From: Neodontobutis hainanensis
Taxonomy: Eukaryota > Chordata > Actinopteri > Gobiiformes > Odontobutidae
Length of the DNA stretch: 64,000 bases
Reading direction: 5' to 3'
Assembly: GCA_024349245.1 (NCBI GenBank)
Contig: JALDNG010000007.1
Span: 1,853,501-1,917,500, forward strand
Positions 37,096 to 48,639 of the stretch are shown piece after piece. The first letter of the stretch is position 1; each line of letters opens with the position of its first letter. Below the pieces are notes generated by a model that worked only from the letters and a program-made list of their open reading frames with translations, was not told the origin of the DNA and made no database searches. A program made the translations under genes and the position numbers.

Positions 37096-39553
37096 GATTA
37101 GCGTGCCTCTCCAGTCCTCTGGCTGTAATCGGATGGGACATTGGCTCCATGACGGCCCACTGCCCCCACCACCACCCACTGAGGGAGCGCCTCTATCCTT
37201 TCTACCCTGTCATGTGTGCTGGGCTGCCATTCTTCCAAACAAGCCGTAAGTAAAGAGTTAAACATATGCTCTTGAGGAATCTTTTTGAAATCATTGTTTT
37301 AGCTTCTGTGGAAATCCTAAAATGACAAATTGATAATGAAACTGGCAAATTGGACACAAATTTCACACACTAGCATATTTTGCTTATTAGACTGACAGTA
37401 GACTAGAGTGGTGGTGTCTAAAAATGAGAGTCAGCCTCAGAACAGATAAAGCAGCTCTATCAGGCTGAGATTTGTCTGAGGCTGACCAATAATCAGCACT
37501 CACTGATCAGGTTAGTCTGAGCCCACTGACCCTGGACTGGCCTGTCTGCCGTTAGTTTGACCTTTAACCTCTCTCTTTGTTTTTTAGACGCAGCAACATA
37601 CAGGATAATTCCAACACACCCACTTACATTTAGACACACACACACACACACACACACACAGACTGTCCTCCTTAGCCTCTTATACTTGACAGCCCCTATG
37701 CTAATATGAAGATCTACTTCAGTGATTTCAGAGCTGTTTCAGCCATAAACTCTCATTTAGGGGGAAATTAGCTTCAGTCCGGGTCTTGTTATGATACTGT
37801 GCTTAACAGCATTAGACCATTCTTCTGGCGTTTAAATAACAGCAGGATGGATAGTGTCATTCAAATAAACCTCAGCAATGCTACTTTCTTGCATCATAAG
37901 TAATGGCCATGAGTTCATTGTTGTACTTTTTTCCTTAGGGCAATGTAGTGCTTATTGATTCAAATACATACTACCAGCCGGAACATTAATCTGTACTTAA
38001 CATATTACTATGTTTTTGCATCAATAAGCTATTGAAGTGGTGCACTACCAGCTTAGAATAGACAAATTTGGCATGGACTCCTTTTAAAGGTTATTAAGCA
38101 GTTTTTTTACTAATAGCAGAAACATCATATATCACACAGTGTTCATGTAGCTTAATGAAACTAATTACTTAAAATCTATCTCATCTCTGCTTGATCTCTT
38201 GCTCCGACAAAAATGTAAAATGTTAAGATCTGCAGTGCACAAAGTCATCCTGTTTCCCAGTGTAAATCAGTGACTCTAGATTAGTCCCGTGTACTCCTCA
38301 AGAAGGACTGAGCTGTCTTACTACTTCTGCAGAGACAGAGCACCATCAAACCCATAACGGCTCAGGACTATAATCAACTTTGCCAATTACACTCCATCTC
38401 AGAGCACTTATTCTACACCAAATGGTATCTCTAATGTTGGGTGCCACACAAATGTCTCTCAGTGACCCACAGGAGACTCAAAATCTGCATTTATACATTC
38501 AGACTAATACTCTAGAGATTAATGAAATAGGTTTTAATAGCTCTTTGATATCCCTTAAAAGTCTATTTTCTGTACCACAGAATACATATAGTCCTCTGAA
38601 GAGAAGCCAACAATGAACAAATTTAGGTCTGCAGGCAAAATAGATGACATTTAAAAATGTCATACTCTATCTGAACATGTAACATTGAAGCACAGAGAAG
38701 TATGTGCTTTTGATTTTATTTTATTTTACATTAGTTTATAAAATTCAAAACTATGATAAGGAAAAAAAGAGGAGGAGATGGTATATGTTTAGGTCTTGTT
38801 GACAAATGATAGACACTACTTAGACACTTTGATCTTAAAGATTCATCACCCACTGTCTAACCAGTGCATCTGAGAAAGTCCTTTGCTGATGGATTAAGAG
38901 CCTTCAGACATGCATATCCACCAAGTTTAAAATGGCTTTACCATTTGAACAAAGCTTTTTTCCTCAGTGCTCACTACATACAGTATGAAGCAGTGTCACC
39001 CATCTTCACTGCTGGGGTCCCCCCTTTTCCTTCCCCTCTTTCTTTCGCTCTACCCCCTCCCCTTCCCGGCTGGGGATTGTCTGGAGCAGAGGGGTTAAGG
39101 AGGAACAGACCCTCTGAAGAGTTGCCCGCTTAACCTCTGCCCTTATGGTGTATGAGAGAGAGGGAAAGCAAGAACATGAAGGGCTGTAGTTCCCTCACTC
39201 AGACATAGAATTATTTTAAATCATTTTGGAGTTGACTACATGTTATTTATTTAGAGCAGGCGTTAGATGATAAAGCCAAATCTTTCTATAGCAGAAAAAG
39301 GATAAACTGCAAGTTTAACAGTGTGTATCATGTATGTCCCAGGCGGAGTTTTAAAGATGTAGAGCCACTAATGAACCACCCTCTCCCTGTGCAGCAGGTT
39401 GTCTATGAGGGGTGCCAGCTGGTGAAGAGTGAAGATACCAAACAACCTGTCAGAGATAAGAAGAGTGGGACATGGTATGTGCAGAGCCCCAGTGAACACA
39501 CAGAAGGGTTGAAGCTAGAAAAACTGAGGTCTCGACGTGATAATATAGCATAG
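37096..39553 (+). CDS. Candidate two-exon transcript of unknown function (weak)
   Basis: A possible exon 37096-37245 ends at a good donor (CC|GTAAGT) and a possible terminal exon begins at 39343 after CCCAG. Joining them keeps one frame: ...HVCWAAILPNK-P-RSFKDVEPLMNHPLPVQQ... to a TAG at 39551. An AATAAA at 39729-39734 lies 176 bp beyond the stop. No start codon context or upstream exon was identified, and neither segment resembles a family I know. It may be a lineage-specific gene, a non-coding RNA or chance. Confidence 0.25.
37634..37660. repeat. (CA)n microsatellite
   Basis: About 13 CA units in intergenic DNA or the intron of the weak + strand transcript candidate. Confidence 0.95.
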
Positions 39554-39734
39554 TACACATTGTTGAGACCTTACACAGTACTTTCTGTAGTGATGAATGG
39601 GATTGTTGGAATGTACATTTAGGACAGAAAGCAGGCTACTGCTGTTATCAGCTCCTTCATTGGGATACAAGCATTGAAATGTTCTGCACTCAAAAGACTT
39701 TCCACACATTGATGTTCAGTGTACTTAAAATAAA

Positions 39735-41263
39735 CTCTTTAGGAATGTTAATTGTTTGTCTCAAACAAAGAATACTTTAGCCAACTGACTGACTTGTGCA
39801 AACGTCTCTGAAATTTATTTAATATCTGTATAGAAATCTGTCCATAAAACAGACATCCACTGCAAATTGCAAGTGAAACAAAAAAATACCACTGTTTTGT
39901 TTCACAAGTCAACCACAAACTAATCTTTACAAATCAAAAGTAATAAATACTAGCAGGAGCATTGCTATAAAACATTTTTTTTCCCCAGACATTACATTTT
40001 TTCATCCCATCACACACAAACACTAGCACATACTGTATATACATATAGACACACATGCACACCTCAAATACATGATGGAAATTCCAGGACTGCTCTCCAT
40101 TTACTGAAATGACAGCAAAATTACCATGTTACTGCAGAGGAGGACTTGACAAAACAGCTTTATTTTACAAAAATAAACTAAAGTATTTAGATTACGTATG
40201 TGCACAGTAAGTACAGTACTACATTAGGGGAAAACATGTTTGACCATAGGGAACAAATCGTGTTGTATGGATTTGACAAATAATTTAAAATATTGGACTG
40301 AATGGGATCATCAACATGGTCATCTTTTCAGTGCTGTGTTTGCTGAGCAATCGTTGCGAGTCAAGGATCATCGCTGGACTGCTGAATAATTCATAAATAA
40401 ACAGGACCGGGGCGACACACGCACAGATAATATATGCTGAACGTCTGACACTAACTGGCCATCTGAGGAGAAAAAGGGAGGGGTGGTCTCATTGGTTGTT
40501 TCTCAGAGAAGAGGAGAGCTGATTGGTCAGCTTAGGGTGACTGAGAGGACAGTGGTGACAGCTGTGTGATACTGAGTTGTGCATTTACCCAGAATGCAGT
40601 GGAAACAGTGTTTACAGGTCCTTCAGCCTGTAGCGTGGTCTAAAGTGTTTATCTCCATGATGCAGCGCCTGCAGCTACTACTGCCTGTCTCATTGGAGAT
40701 TAACTTGTAGCATTCTTGAGCTGAGCTGACATAGGCTTTACATACAAACACACACTTGCACACACATATAAATGCCTTGATCCATCGCTGAGACAGAGCA
40801 TAGAGCATGCTTCGCTCCCTAAAAAGAAGAAATGTCTCACTCAAGCTCTGCTGTAAGAGCTCAGGTTATTTTGGTCAGTTAATGTTACTGTCTGTCTGAC
40901 AGTGGGTCACAATTTACAATGCTCACCATGCACATCCTGAGAGGAAAAGAGTACATGGACTGGTTTAACAGCGCTCACAGTGCAAAGAGTTAGTTAATAT
41001 CAGTTTTTGAGGTACAAATTGAAACTGCACAATTTAGTTTTTTAATGCACTGCTATCTGAAAGCAGAATTATCTTCATGTTTAGATATCTGTTAGTCAAT
41101 GGCTTTATTCAGCCCAAATAAGACTTGCTACTAAAAAGACGACCTCATCTCACAGCACATATTACACTTCTAAAATGTTAAAGGGTACCGTCATAATCTG
41201 CATGGTTCAAGATCTGTCAAAAACATGTTGCTCATCAGTCTCACAGTTTGTCCGCAGGTGTAG
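39735..41263 (-). other. tbx5 3' flank / probable 3' UTR
   Basis: Between the weak + strand candidate and the tbx5 stop codon. On the minus strand an AATAAA occurs at about 40159-40164 (TTTATT on +), about 1.1 kb after the stop, a plausible 3' UTR end. No other gene is visible. Confidence 0.45.
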
Positions 41264-44200
41264 TTAGGACGCTGCACTCCACTCTGGGACACCACGACGC
41301 ATGTGTGTGTGGCTCTCCAGCGTGTGGTACAGGGGGGGGGACAGGCTGGGGGTGTAGCGGGGATACTCTCTGAGAGGAGGGCTGAGCTGTCGGCTGTGAA
41401 TGTTTTGGGAGCTCTGGGTTGAAGGTCCGGTCTGGGTTTGGTAGTCATCATGAGCCATGTGCTCCCCCAGGTTTGGAGAGCTTTGGTGGACTAAAGCACT
41501 GAGTCGAGATCCCTGAGGGCTAGAGCTGTAGGGTGGGTGGGGAGTGTAAGGTGGGTATGGTTCCATGGGGGTCATGGCCGAGGGCAGGGTATATGACCAG
41601 GATGTACAGTTGACTTCATCCAGTCTGGGTTCAGAGCCAGCAAACATGCATGCCTGACGCTGTCCCATGTCCGTGTTGTAGGGGGCGTCAGTGAGACCCA
41701 GCGCAACATTGTTGGGTAGCCCGGGCGGTGGAAGAGGGAAGGAGGAGGGGTGACAGTATAACTCGCTGCCACTTGGTGAGTCCCCAGTGAAGGCTTTCTT
41801 GTACAGGTGCTGCCGGTTTTCAGGTGAACATGTCTCATCGACTGCTGGAGGGGGCACAGAGAATACTTCATTATATGGAAGTTGAGACAGTTGAGCTAAG
41901 AAGGAATCATGCATTTGAATGAACACTAAATTAACATAGACATAAAGTCAGGACCAGTTTAAAGTTTGTGCTCACAACATATCTATAGACTTGCTGATGG
42001 TTATGTTACGTGGATATGCAGAGTGTTACGGTCCCTGTTGTATGGTCTAGGATGTGAGGGGGGCACATTAGGCTGTCCCATAGGTGTAAGACTGGCTGAA
42101 GCGTACATGGAGTGCGTAATACAGGGAATGGTAATTTTGCAATATGAGCACTTTAATAACAACATTTATTCTTGGCATTGCAGGAATGTATGTTTGTTTT
42201 TTTTTAGTGGGAAAATGTGTTTCTTTAATGCTGAGAGAACTACATTAAGTCTGGCCCACCTTTCCTCTTGGTGCCGTGGTACACCTGTGGTTGCTGGACA
42301 GCCTGCATGTGAGGCTGAAGCAAGGTGTAGTGTGTGGGAGTACTGATCATCTCCTGAGGGCTACTGCTAAGGCCACTCTCACAGCTGTACGGTGATCTGA
42401 TGCTGTCTGGGGACCCCCGCAGACCACGCGTTTCTATATGGAAAGGACTCCCAGCAGAACACGCTCTCTGCCGGACAGTGCTCCGTGGAACCACAGGGTA
42501 GTCTTTACTAAAGCGCGTCAGAAGAAAGAAAAACACAAAATTATGATTTAGTGTCCAACCAATATCAGCCTTGGTAAGTCTATCAGTTTTTATATTTTGT
42601 TGGCTAATCAACCAATATATTGAGCTATAATAGATTTTTGCAACTCCCACAGAGCAGAGAAAAGATTAGCAGTTGTCAACATGGGAGAGTATGAATACTG
42701 TGTGGTTTAGTGCATTAATTGATAAATGTTATAAATACCAATAAATGTTTTCCCTGCTGCTGAATAATTGAGGAGAATAGCCTTAGTAACACAACTCTTC
42801 TTCAGGCTAGTGTTAGTAGTGTGTTTTTGTCTGATATTATATTTTTATCATTTTGTCAAAAAACATGCAATTGAAATCTTAATTCATTTATCACTGCAAA
42901 TAATTTTTTTTTTTGTTTCCTTGGTTATTTTTGTTTGGCCTGGACCTATTCATTTTCAGCTATGATTTCTCTCTGCACACACTGCCCTCTTGATGAACTC
43001 TGTGGTATGTATGGGACAGCGGGCCACATCTCTCTGACTCTCGCTGAGATAGTGACACACAAGCACATACACACAAAGCCAGTGCTGTTGTGAGATAATT
43101 CAGCGCTCTAAAAATAAACATCCACCCTCATGTCACTTCAGATAGAGTCCTCTCTTCTCCTCTACGTTCTCTCCATCAACCAAAACGAGCACAAAACAAG
43201 GTGCTGCCTAGTACCACCTTCTCTTCTGACGTTCCTGTTCCTCATTATGCCTCACTTAGACTGGTCTCTTAGTCTCTTCATTGGCCTCTTAAACCTCTAA
43301 ACTGCCTGACAGTGCATGAATGGAGATTAGAACTGAACAAAAACAAACACCATGTAGTGCAGCAGGTGTATTAGAAGTTAATAATATATGCAGCTATAAT
43401 ATTTGTATGTCAAATTAGCACAAACATGCAGGTGCTCATTTAGTATTTTCTAAAAAGGTTTAGACTAAACTAAACTCAGATGTCTTTATATCAAAAAGCA
43501 CAGTTTATACACTTGTGTCTTAGAGCATATGTATCCTATCATAACAGTCCCTCCTTCAGGGGTCGAGAAAAAAAGGAGGAGAGACTGGAGTGCATTGCCT
43601 ATAAATACAAACTGAAAACGCCAAATAGCAAAGTTGCACTTACCCCTGAAGCTTGGCCATGCGGTGCAACTCATGGTCGTCCCCACCTCTGAAGCCTTTA
43701 GCAAAAGGATTATTCTCAATCTTCAGCTGCGTAATCTAGAGATAAAATAGAAGTCCTATAACACATACTTTACTCCTCAGCACATGAGACCGCTGGCTTG
43801 GAGTGGTCAGTTGTCTTTATATAAACTGTTTACCTGAACAGTTGCCTGGTTTAAGGGTTTAAGGGCCAAAGCTTTTAGCGCTGCAAATGGGAAAGCTTTG
43901 ATGTGAAGTTTTCAAACTTTTCTATAGTGACGTTATGAACATTTGTGTTTACACAAAAATAGCATTGTAATATCAAAACATCAAATGATTAGATATGTAA
44001 ATTTAAAGATTTATTTGTGAATCAAATGTATAAAGAATAATAAATAGCTGTGTTAATGTGTAAATAAAAATGCTGTGTTGCAATGCAGTGCGATTTTATG
44101 ATATATTGTTGTATAACGTAACATTGTGAAATTATCATGAGTATTGGCACTTTCATTAAAGGGTTGTATAATCACATGTGTAGCCTATATACAACTTCAT

Positions 44201-45472
44201 TGCTAATACAACTCCAATAAATATTCTGTGCTTATTATCATACAGCTGTAATTGTTTTCTGTAACAGTTACACCAATTTTATATTAAATTTGAAGGAATT
44301 ATTTCTGTAAATAAAAAAATTATATTTGTGTAGTGTAACTTATTTTGAATGTTAATATACAAAAAAGTAAAAAAAAAAAAAAAAAGGTAGCTACAAAAGT
44401 TTTTGTGATTTTATTTATGTGCATTATAATTTGTCATAAAATTGGATTTAGTTTGGTTGTCTTGTGAAAACTTAATGTGGCTTAAAGCTTGGCAATCTGT
44501 CTTCCTAAACATCAAGGCGAATGGAGCAGCCAAGATCAAGGGAATGAAGCAGGTCATTAGAGAGCAAGACTCTCACACAACCAAAGCCTCTCTCTCCAAA
44601 AGCACGCAACGGCACAGACAGAAAAACTTTTGGGCACGAATACAATTACACAGTGAAAACATATGTAAGTTATGGTTTTGTTGAAAATACAGATAGTATA
44701 AAATAAATATAAAACTGCTGCGCCTTTGGGAATAAAGTAACTAATGACATAAGGCAGAGCTTTGTAAAATAAATAGAACTGCAATATTAATATTTGTTGC
44801 CGTGATAATAAGATAAACTATAGAGCTGCAAAAAATGGATATACAAATAATACAGTGTACCAGGAACATTTATTATATCCTTATATATCTCTTAAATATA
44901 ACATAATCCTGTCTGAACTCTACCTTGTGGTTCTGGTAGGATGTTACGGCAATAAAGGCTGTCTCAGCGAAGACGTGGGTGCAGAAAGCTGTGTTTTTGG
45001 AGCCAAAGCCGTTGTTCTCATCTGCTTTGACAATATGGAGACGGGGCTGGTATTTGTGCATGGAGTTGAGAATTATCTGCACAACAGAAAGACGGCTAAG
45101 TTTACCTGCTTAAAAAATAGACATACACACTATATTAGCCTGTATCATATATTGTTTACTGTTTTTGCAGACCTAAACTAATAACAGGGACAACGACATG
45201 TTGGTACTTAAACTGCAAAATAGTAGCCTATATTAAAGAAAATTTGTAAATAATATAAACCATTCAACAAGACTGTGTAGCAGTTATCTTACATATCAAA
45301 TATCTCATATAATGATAGAGTAATGATATATGTATTTATTATGTGTTTATAATGCAAAATCACATACAAACTTGCAAACTGTACAACTGTAAGCTGCATA
45401 TAGCCTAAACTGTAAACACAAACATTTATAACAAAACCTTAGCACAAAATTCTATATATCTTACATTTATCT

Positions 45473-45552
<80 letters not shown>

Positions 45553-47575
45553 TAGTGGGAATGAGTAAAGAGGAAAAAAGTAATGTGTGGCCTTTTTGTG
45601 CCTTTTTGTGCTCTGATGCTGATTTGTGCTGTGTTCTGATGTCTGTTGAGTTGGCTGCCTTTTCTGAAAACATCTTCAGTCATTTTCTTCTTAAAAGAAA
45701 GCCCTAGTCAAGGCTATTTATTAAAAATAGGTCTAAAATGGCCTTTAGGGTCAGGCAGTATTCAGACAGCATTTGTGCTCTTTTATGTTTAAAGTCTACT
45801 ACTAGATTGCCTATTGCTTAAATTCTGGCTGCTGGCTACTTTTATATTTTTTATCTGGCCATTGTTATTTTGCATGTAGCCTGCTTACTCACGTGCCCAA
45901 ATGGATCTAGGTGGTTATTGGTAAGCTTGAGCTTTTGGAAAGACACAAGTTGGCGGCTCCAGTGCGCTCCTGTAGCCGGAGAGTCCGGATGGACATACAG
46001 CCTCCCGGGCATCGCAGGCTCTGCCTTCCCCGTTATTGACCTGCAGCCAAGACAAAACAGTTTAGGAACAATGCGCATATTTCGGGCGTTTGAAGTTTAC
46101 ACGCGCGGATGCTGGAACAATTATAAATAACCTAGTTTAGTTACGTTTTTCTTCCAAAACAGCGTTGTTCTGGAGTAGCCTACATAATTTGCGTGCTTTT
46201 TAACAGTTAGCGTTACTATCTAAATGAATAACTAAGGCCTAACTAACAAGGCTGTCGATTATTAGGCCTATGGCTTTCGTGTAGATGCTTTGTTATTACG
46301 CTCTCCCAGTGGAGCTTACGACTCGGATCTGAGTAGTAGGCACACTCAGGGTCTGTTTTGATCTGATTTCCTCACAGCAAAGCCTATGAAAATACGGCAC
46401 GTTGAATGGCGACTTAATCCAGTGTGTGCCGTCTGTCCGCCCGGTGAACCCTTCATACTGTGATTTAACCAGCGGGCACACACGGGGGGAATCACGGCGA
46501 AGTAGGCCATCCCAGTCTGCAAGAAGAACCCGACCTTTACATGGAGCAGACAGGGATAAAGTGAAGGCTAACATGACTACACGCTTTAGCCACGATTATT
46601 TACCACCAGTAGGCCTAAAGAGAAGCTCACTTTAGCGAGCTTTCTTACCACAGCAGTGGGGCATAAGAAAACAAAAGGTCTATAGGCTATTCTTATCATT
46701 TGATGCTGAACATTCATCACCTGTGTTGGATTAATTAAGATAGAATATTTAATAATAACTTATTCCAGGAGTCAATCGTTGTCCACTATAGCCGAATTTT
46801 CCAAAACAATTAATGACGTCGTAATTGAGCTAAAAGTTTTTTTTATAGCCTAATAGTTCAGACGTTCTGTAGCCTATTCCTTTGCCTGGCCTTTTTACGT
46901 CTGTGTTTGGTTAACGCGAGGCACTAGGCCCATGAGCCGAAACTAACCATTTGTTGTCCGCAAATTTGTAGCGATGCTCGTCCCCGGGCACAATGTCCAT
47001 GAGTAGGATGTACTTGGTTTTTGGGTTAAGTCCCGTCACCTTCACCTTGTAACTTGGGAACATCCGCCTGCAAAAAGTACAAATTGTAAAATCTTTCAAA
47101 AACATCCAAATACATGCTTTATGATAAGCAACAACGGGATGTAAATAACTGTTTTGATGTTATTATTTATTATAATTGTATTAATCACCTGTGTATCTTC
47201 TGTAGCCTACCTTCCAGCCTTGGTGATAATCATTTCCGTTCCCACTTCATCAAACTTCGTCCAGAGTTCTCTATCATGAAGGAAAACTTTAATTACCTCC
47301 ATCCCCTGCAGAAAACAAATTCAGTTCAGTCAATAAGAATTTAACAATAATGTATTTGGCCGACACTTGAATATTTAAAATTCAAATTTATTTAGGCTAG
47401 TGTTGCTGTATGCCTGTCCATATTCTCCTGTTACCTGCTGACTTGCCGAAGTCTGCGGTGAAGAAGGGGAGTTTAAAGTGTAGCAGTGATTTTCTTCTTT
47501 GCTCTCTTTTGGTGACTCCATACAGTCTGAATCTGGGCGCTCTGCAAGGCCGAACTGGTCCCCTCCGTTTGCCAT
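41264..47575 (-). CDS. tbx5: tbx5 paralogue (probably tbx5b): T-box transcription factor, 525 aa
   Basis: DNA-binding regulator of heart and pectoral fin/limb development. Coding exons, 5' to 3': 47435-47575, 47211-47305, 46948-47067, 45893-46040, 44924-45076, 43644-43735, 42260-42507, 41264-41844 (1578 nt). The N-terminus MANGGDQFGLAERPDSDC is short and Ser/Pro-rich. The T-box runs from GMEVIKVFLHDRELWTKF to ITQLKIENNPFAKGFRG and includes MFPSYKVKVTGLNPKTKY, PAMPGRLYVHPDSPATGAHW, LTNNHLDPFGH and HIVKADENNGFGSKNTAFC. Tbx5 rather than Tbx4 identity rests on KDYPVVPRSTVRQR after the T-box, the KRK junction, GQRQACMFAGSEP and the end GVPEWSAAS. Changes at positions usually fixed in Tbx5 (VFAETAF where VFPETAF is usual, PGDEHRY for PADDHRY) suggest the faster-evolving fish copy tbx5b; this is inference. 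Confidence 0.94.
45476..45551. repeat. (TA)n microsatellite
   Basis: About 38 uninterrupted TA units in the tbx5 intron between exons at 44924-45076 and 45893-46040. Confidence 0.97.
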
Positions 47576-48176
47576 GTCCTATTGGCACACATGGGTTTAA
47601 TGTGTTATGGTTGCCCATATCCGTCACAGTAGACCCCTTTACTAACTTTTATTTTCATATTGTAGTGGTTCATTTTCTTTGCATATGAAAAATATTAAAC
47701 ATCCATGTGAATTAAGGCTTGCATTTTTAATATGGGATTTTTTTTGAGTCACAACACGAGAAAGATTCATCCAAACAAAGCGGTGACGGTTGAGTGGACT
47801 AATGGTCTGCTTTGTTAAACACACAGCATGCGCTTATGTTGCCCACTTCGATGTGCAGATATCAGTAAATACAACAGCCTGCTGGCTTAAAATACATTTT
47901 ATAAATGTGTATTTAGTGTTAGTGTATAAATATTGGAAAAATGTGCGCAAACTACATCTTTAATATTGAGGCAGACCAGAAAATAATTTGCCAAACTACA
48001 CTGTCAACGTGCTAATATTTCATAGTAGGCCTATCTATTGCCACCAGTAACCAAACAGCACTTGTCGCTCATTATTTTTTTTACTTCTGAGCATAGCCCC
48101 CACAAGCATCCTACTGTCAGTTGAACCTTAAAACCCGGGTCTTGTATGTGTGCGCGTTCTTTAAAAAACCCTTTAC

Positions 48177-48450
48177 CTCAAATTCACTGCTGTGTCGTTC
48201 TCACAAAAAAGAAGCTCATCCTGCTCCGCTCCCTCTGAACACGTAGCTTTTTCATCTATTTCAGCTCGTGGTTGTAACCTTTGAGAAGACCCCACAATAG
48301 TCCATGTGTGTGCTGGAAGTCCTTGGACGCGCTGGCTGCTGTGTCCGCTCCCTGTGCACGGACGATGCGCTCCGCTGCGTCCCGTCCACGTCCGTTTATT
48401 TAAGCGACGAGTTTATTTCCCATTGATCTAACTCCACTCTGCTTTGGCCT
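48177..48450 (-). promoter_or_regulatory. tbx5 non-coding first exon and promoter
   Basis: On the minus strand a donor GAG|GTAAAG ends an exon at 48177, and an acceptor CCAATAG|GAC lies three bases before the tbx5 ATG, so the 5' UTR is split by a ~600-bp intron. The region 48250-48640 is CpG-rich and has a CCAAT-type motif near 48589. The exact transcription start is not visible; the 48450 end is approximate. Confidence 0.6.
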
Positions 48451-48639
48451 CAGCGTCAACCCTGGTCTGGACCGCGCTCTTCACGTCGGTCATTACCAAC
48501 AGAGAGAGCCCTCCCCCTTCCTGTGCCCTGCGCGCCAGTATAGGACGTCGCGCATAGGCAAGTGCCGCTACAACCCGCGCGCACACGGGCCAATCACAGA
48601 GGAGTTAACGCACGCGCAGACGTACCTCACTGAAGGTCC

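Noticed and set aside
45426..45683. Minus-strand open frames with long YIYIYI runs
   Set aside because: Translation of the (TA)n microsatellite; not a protein.
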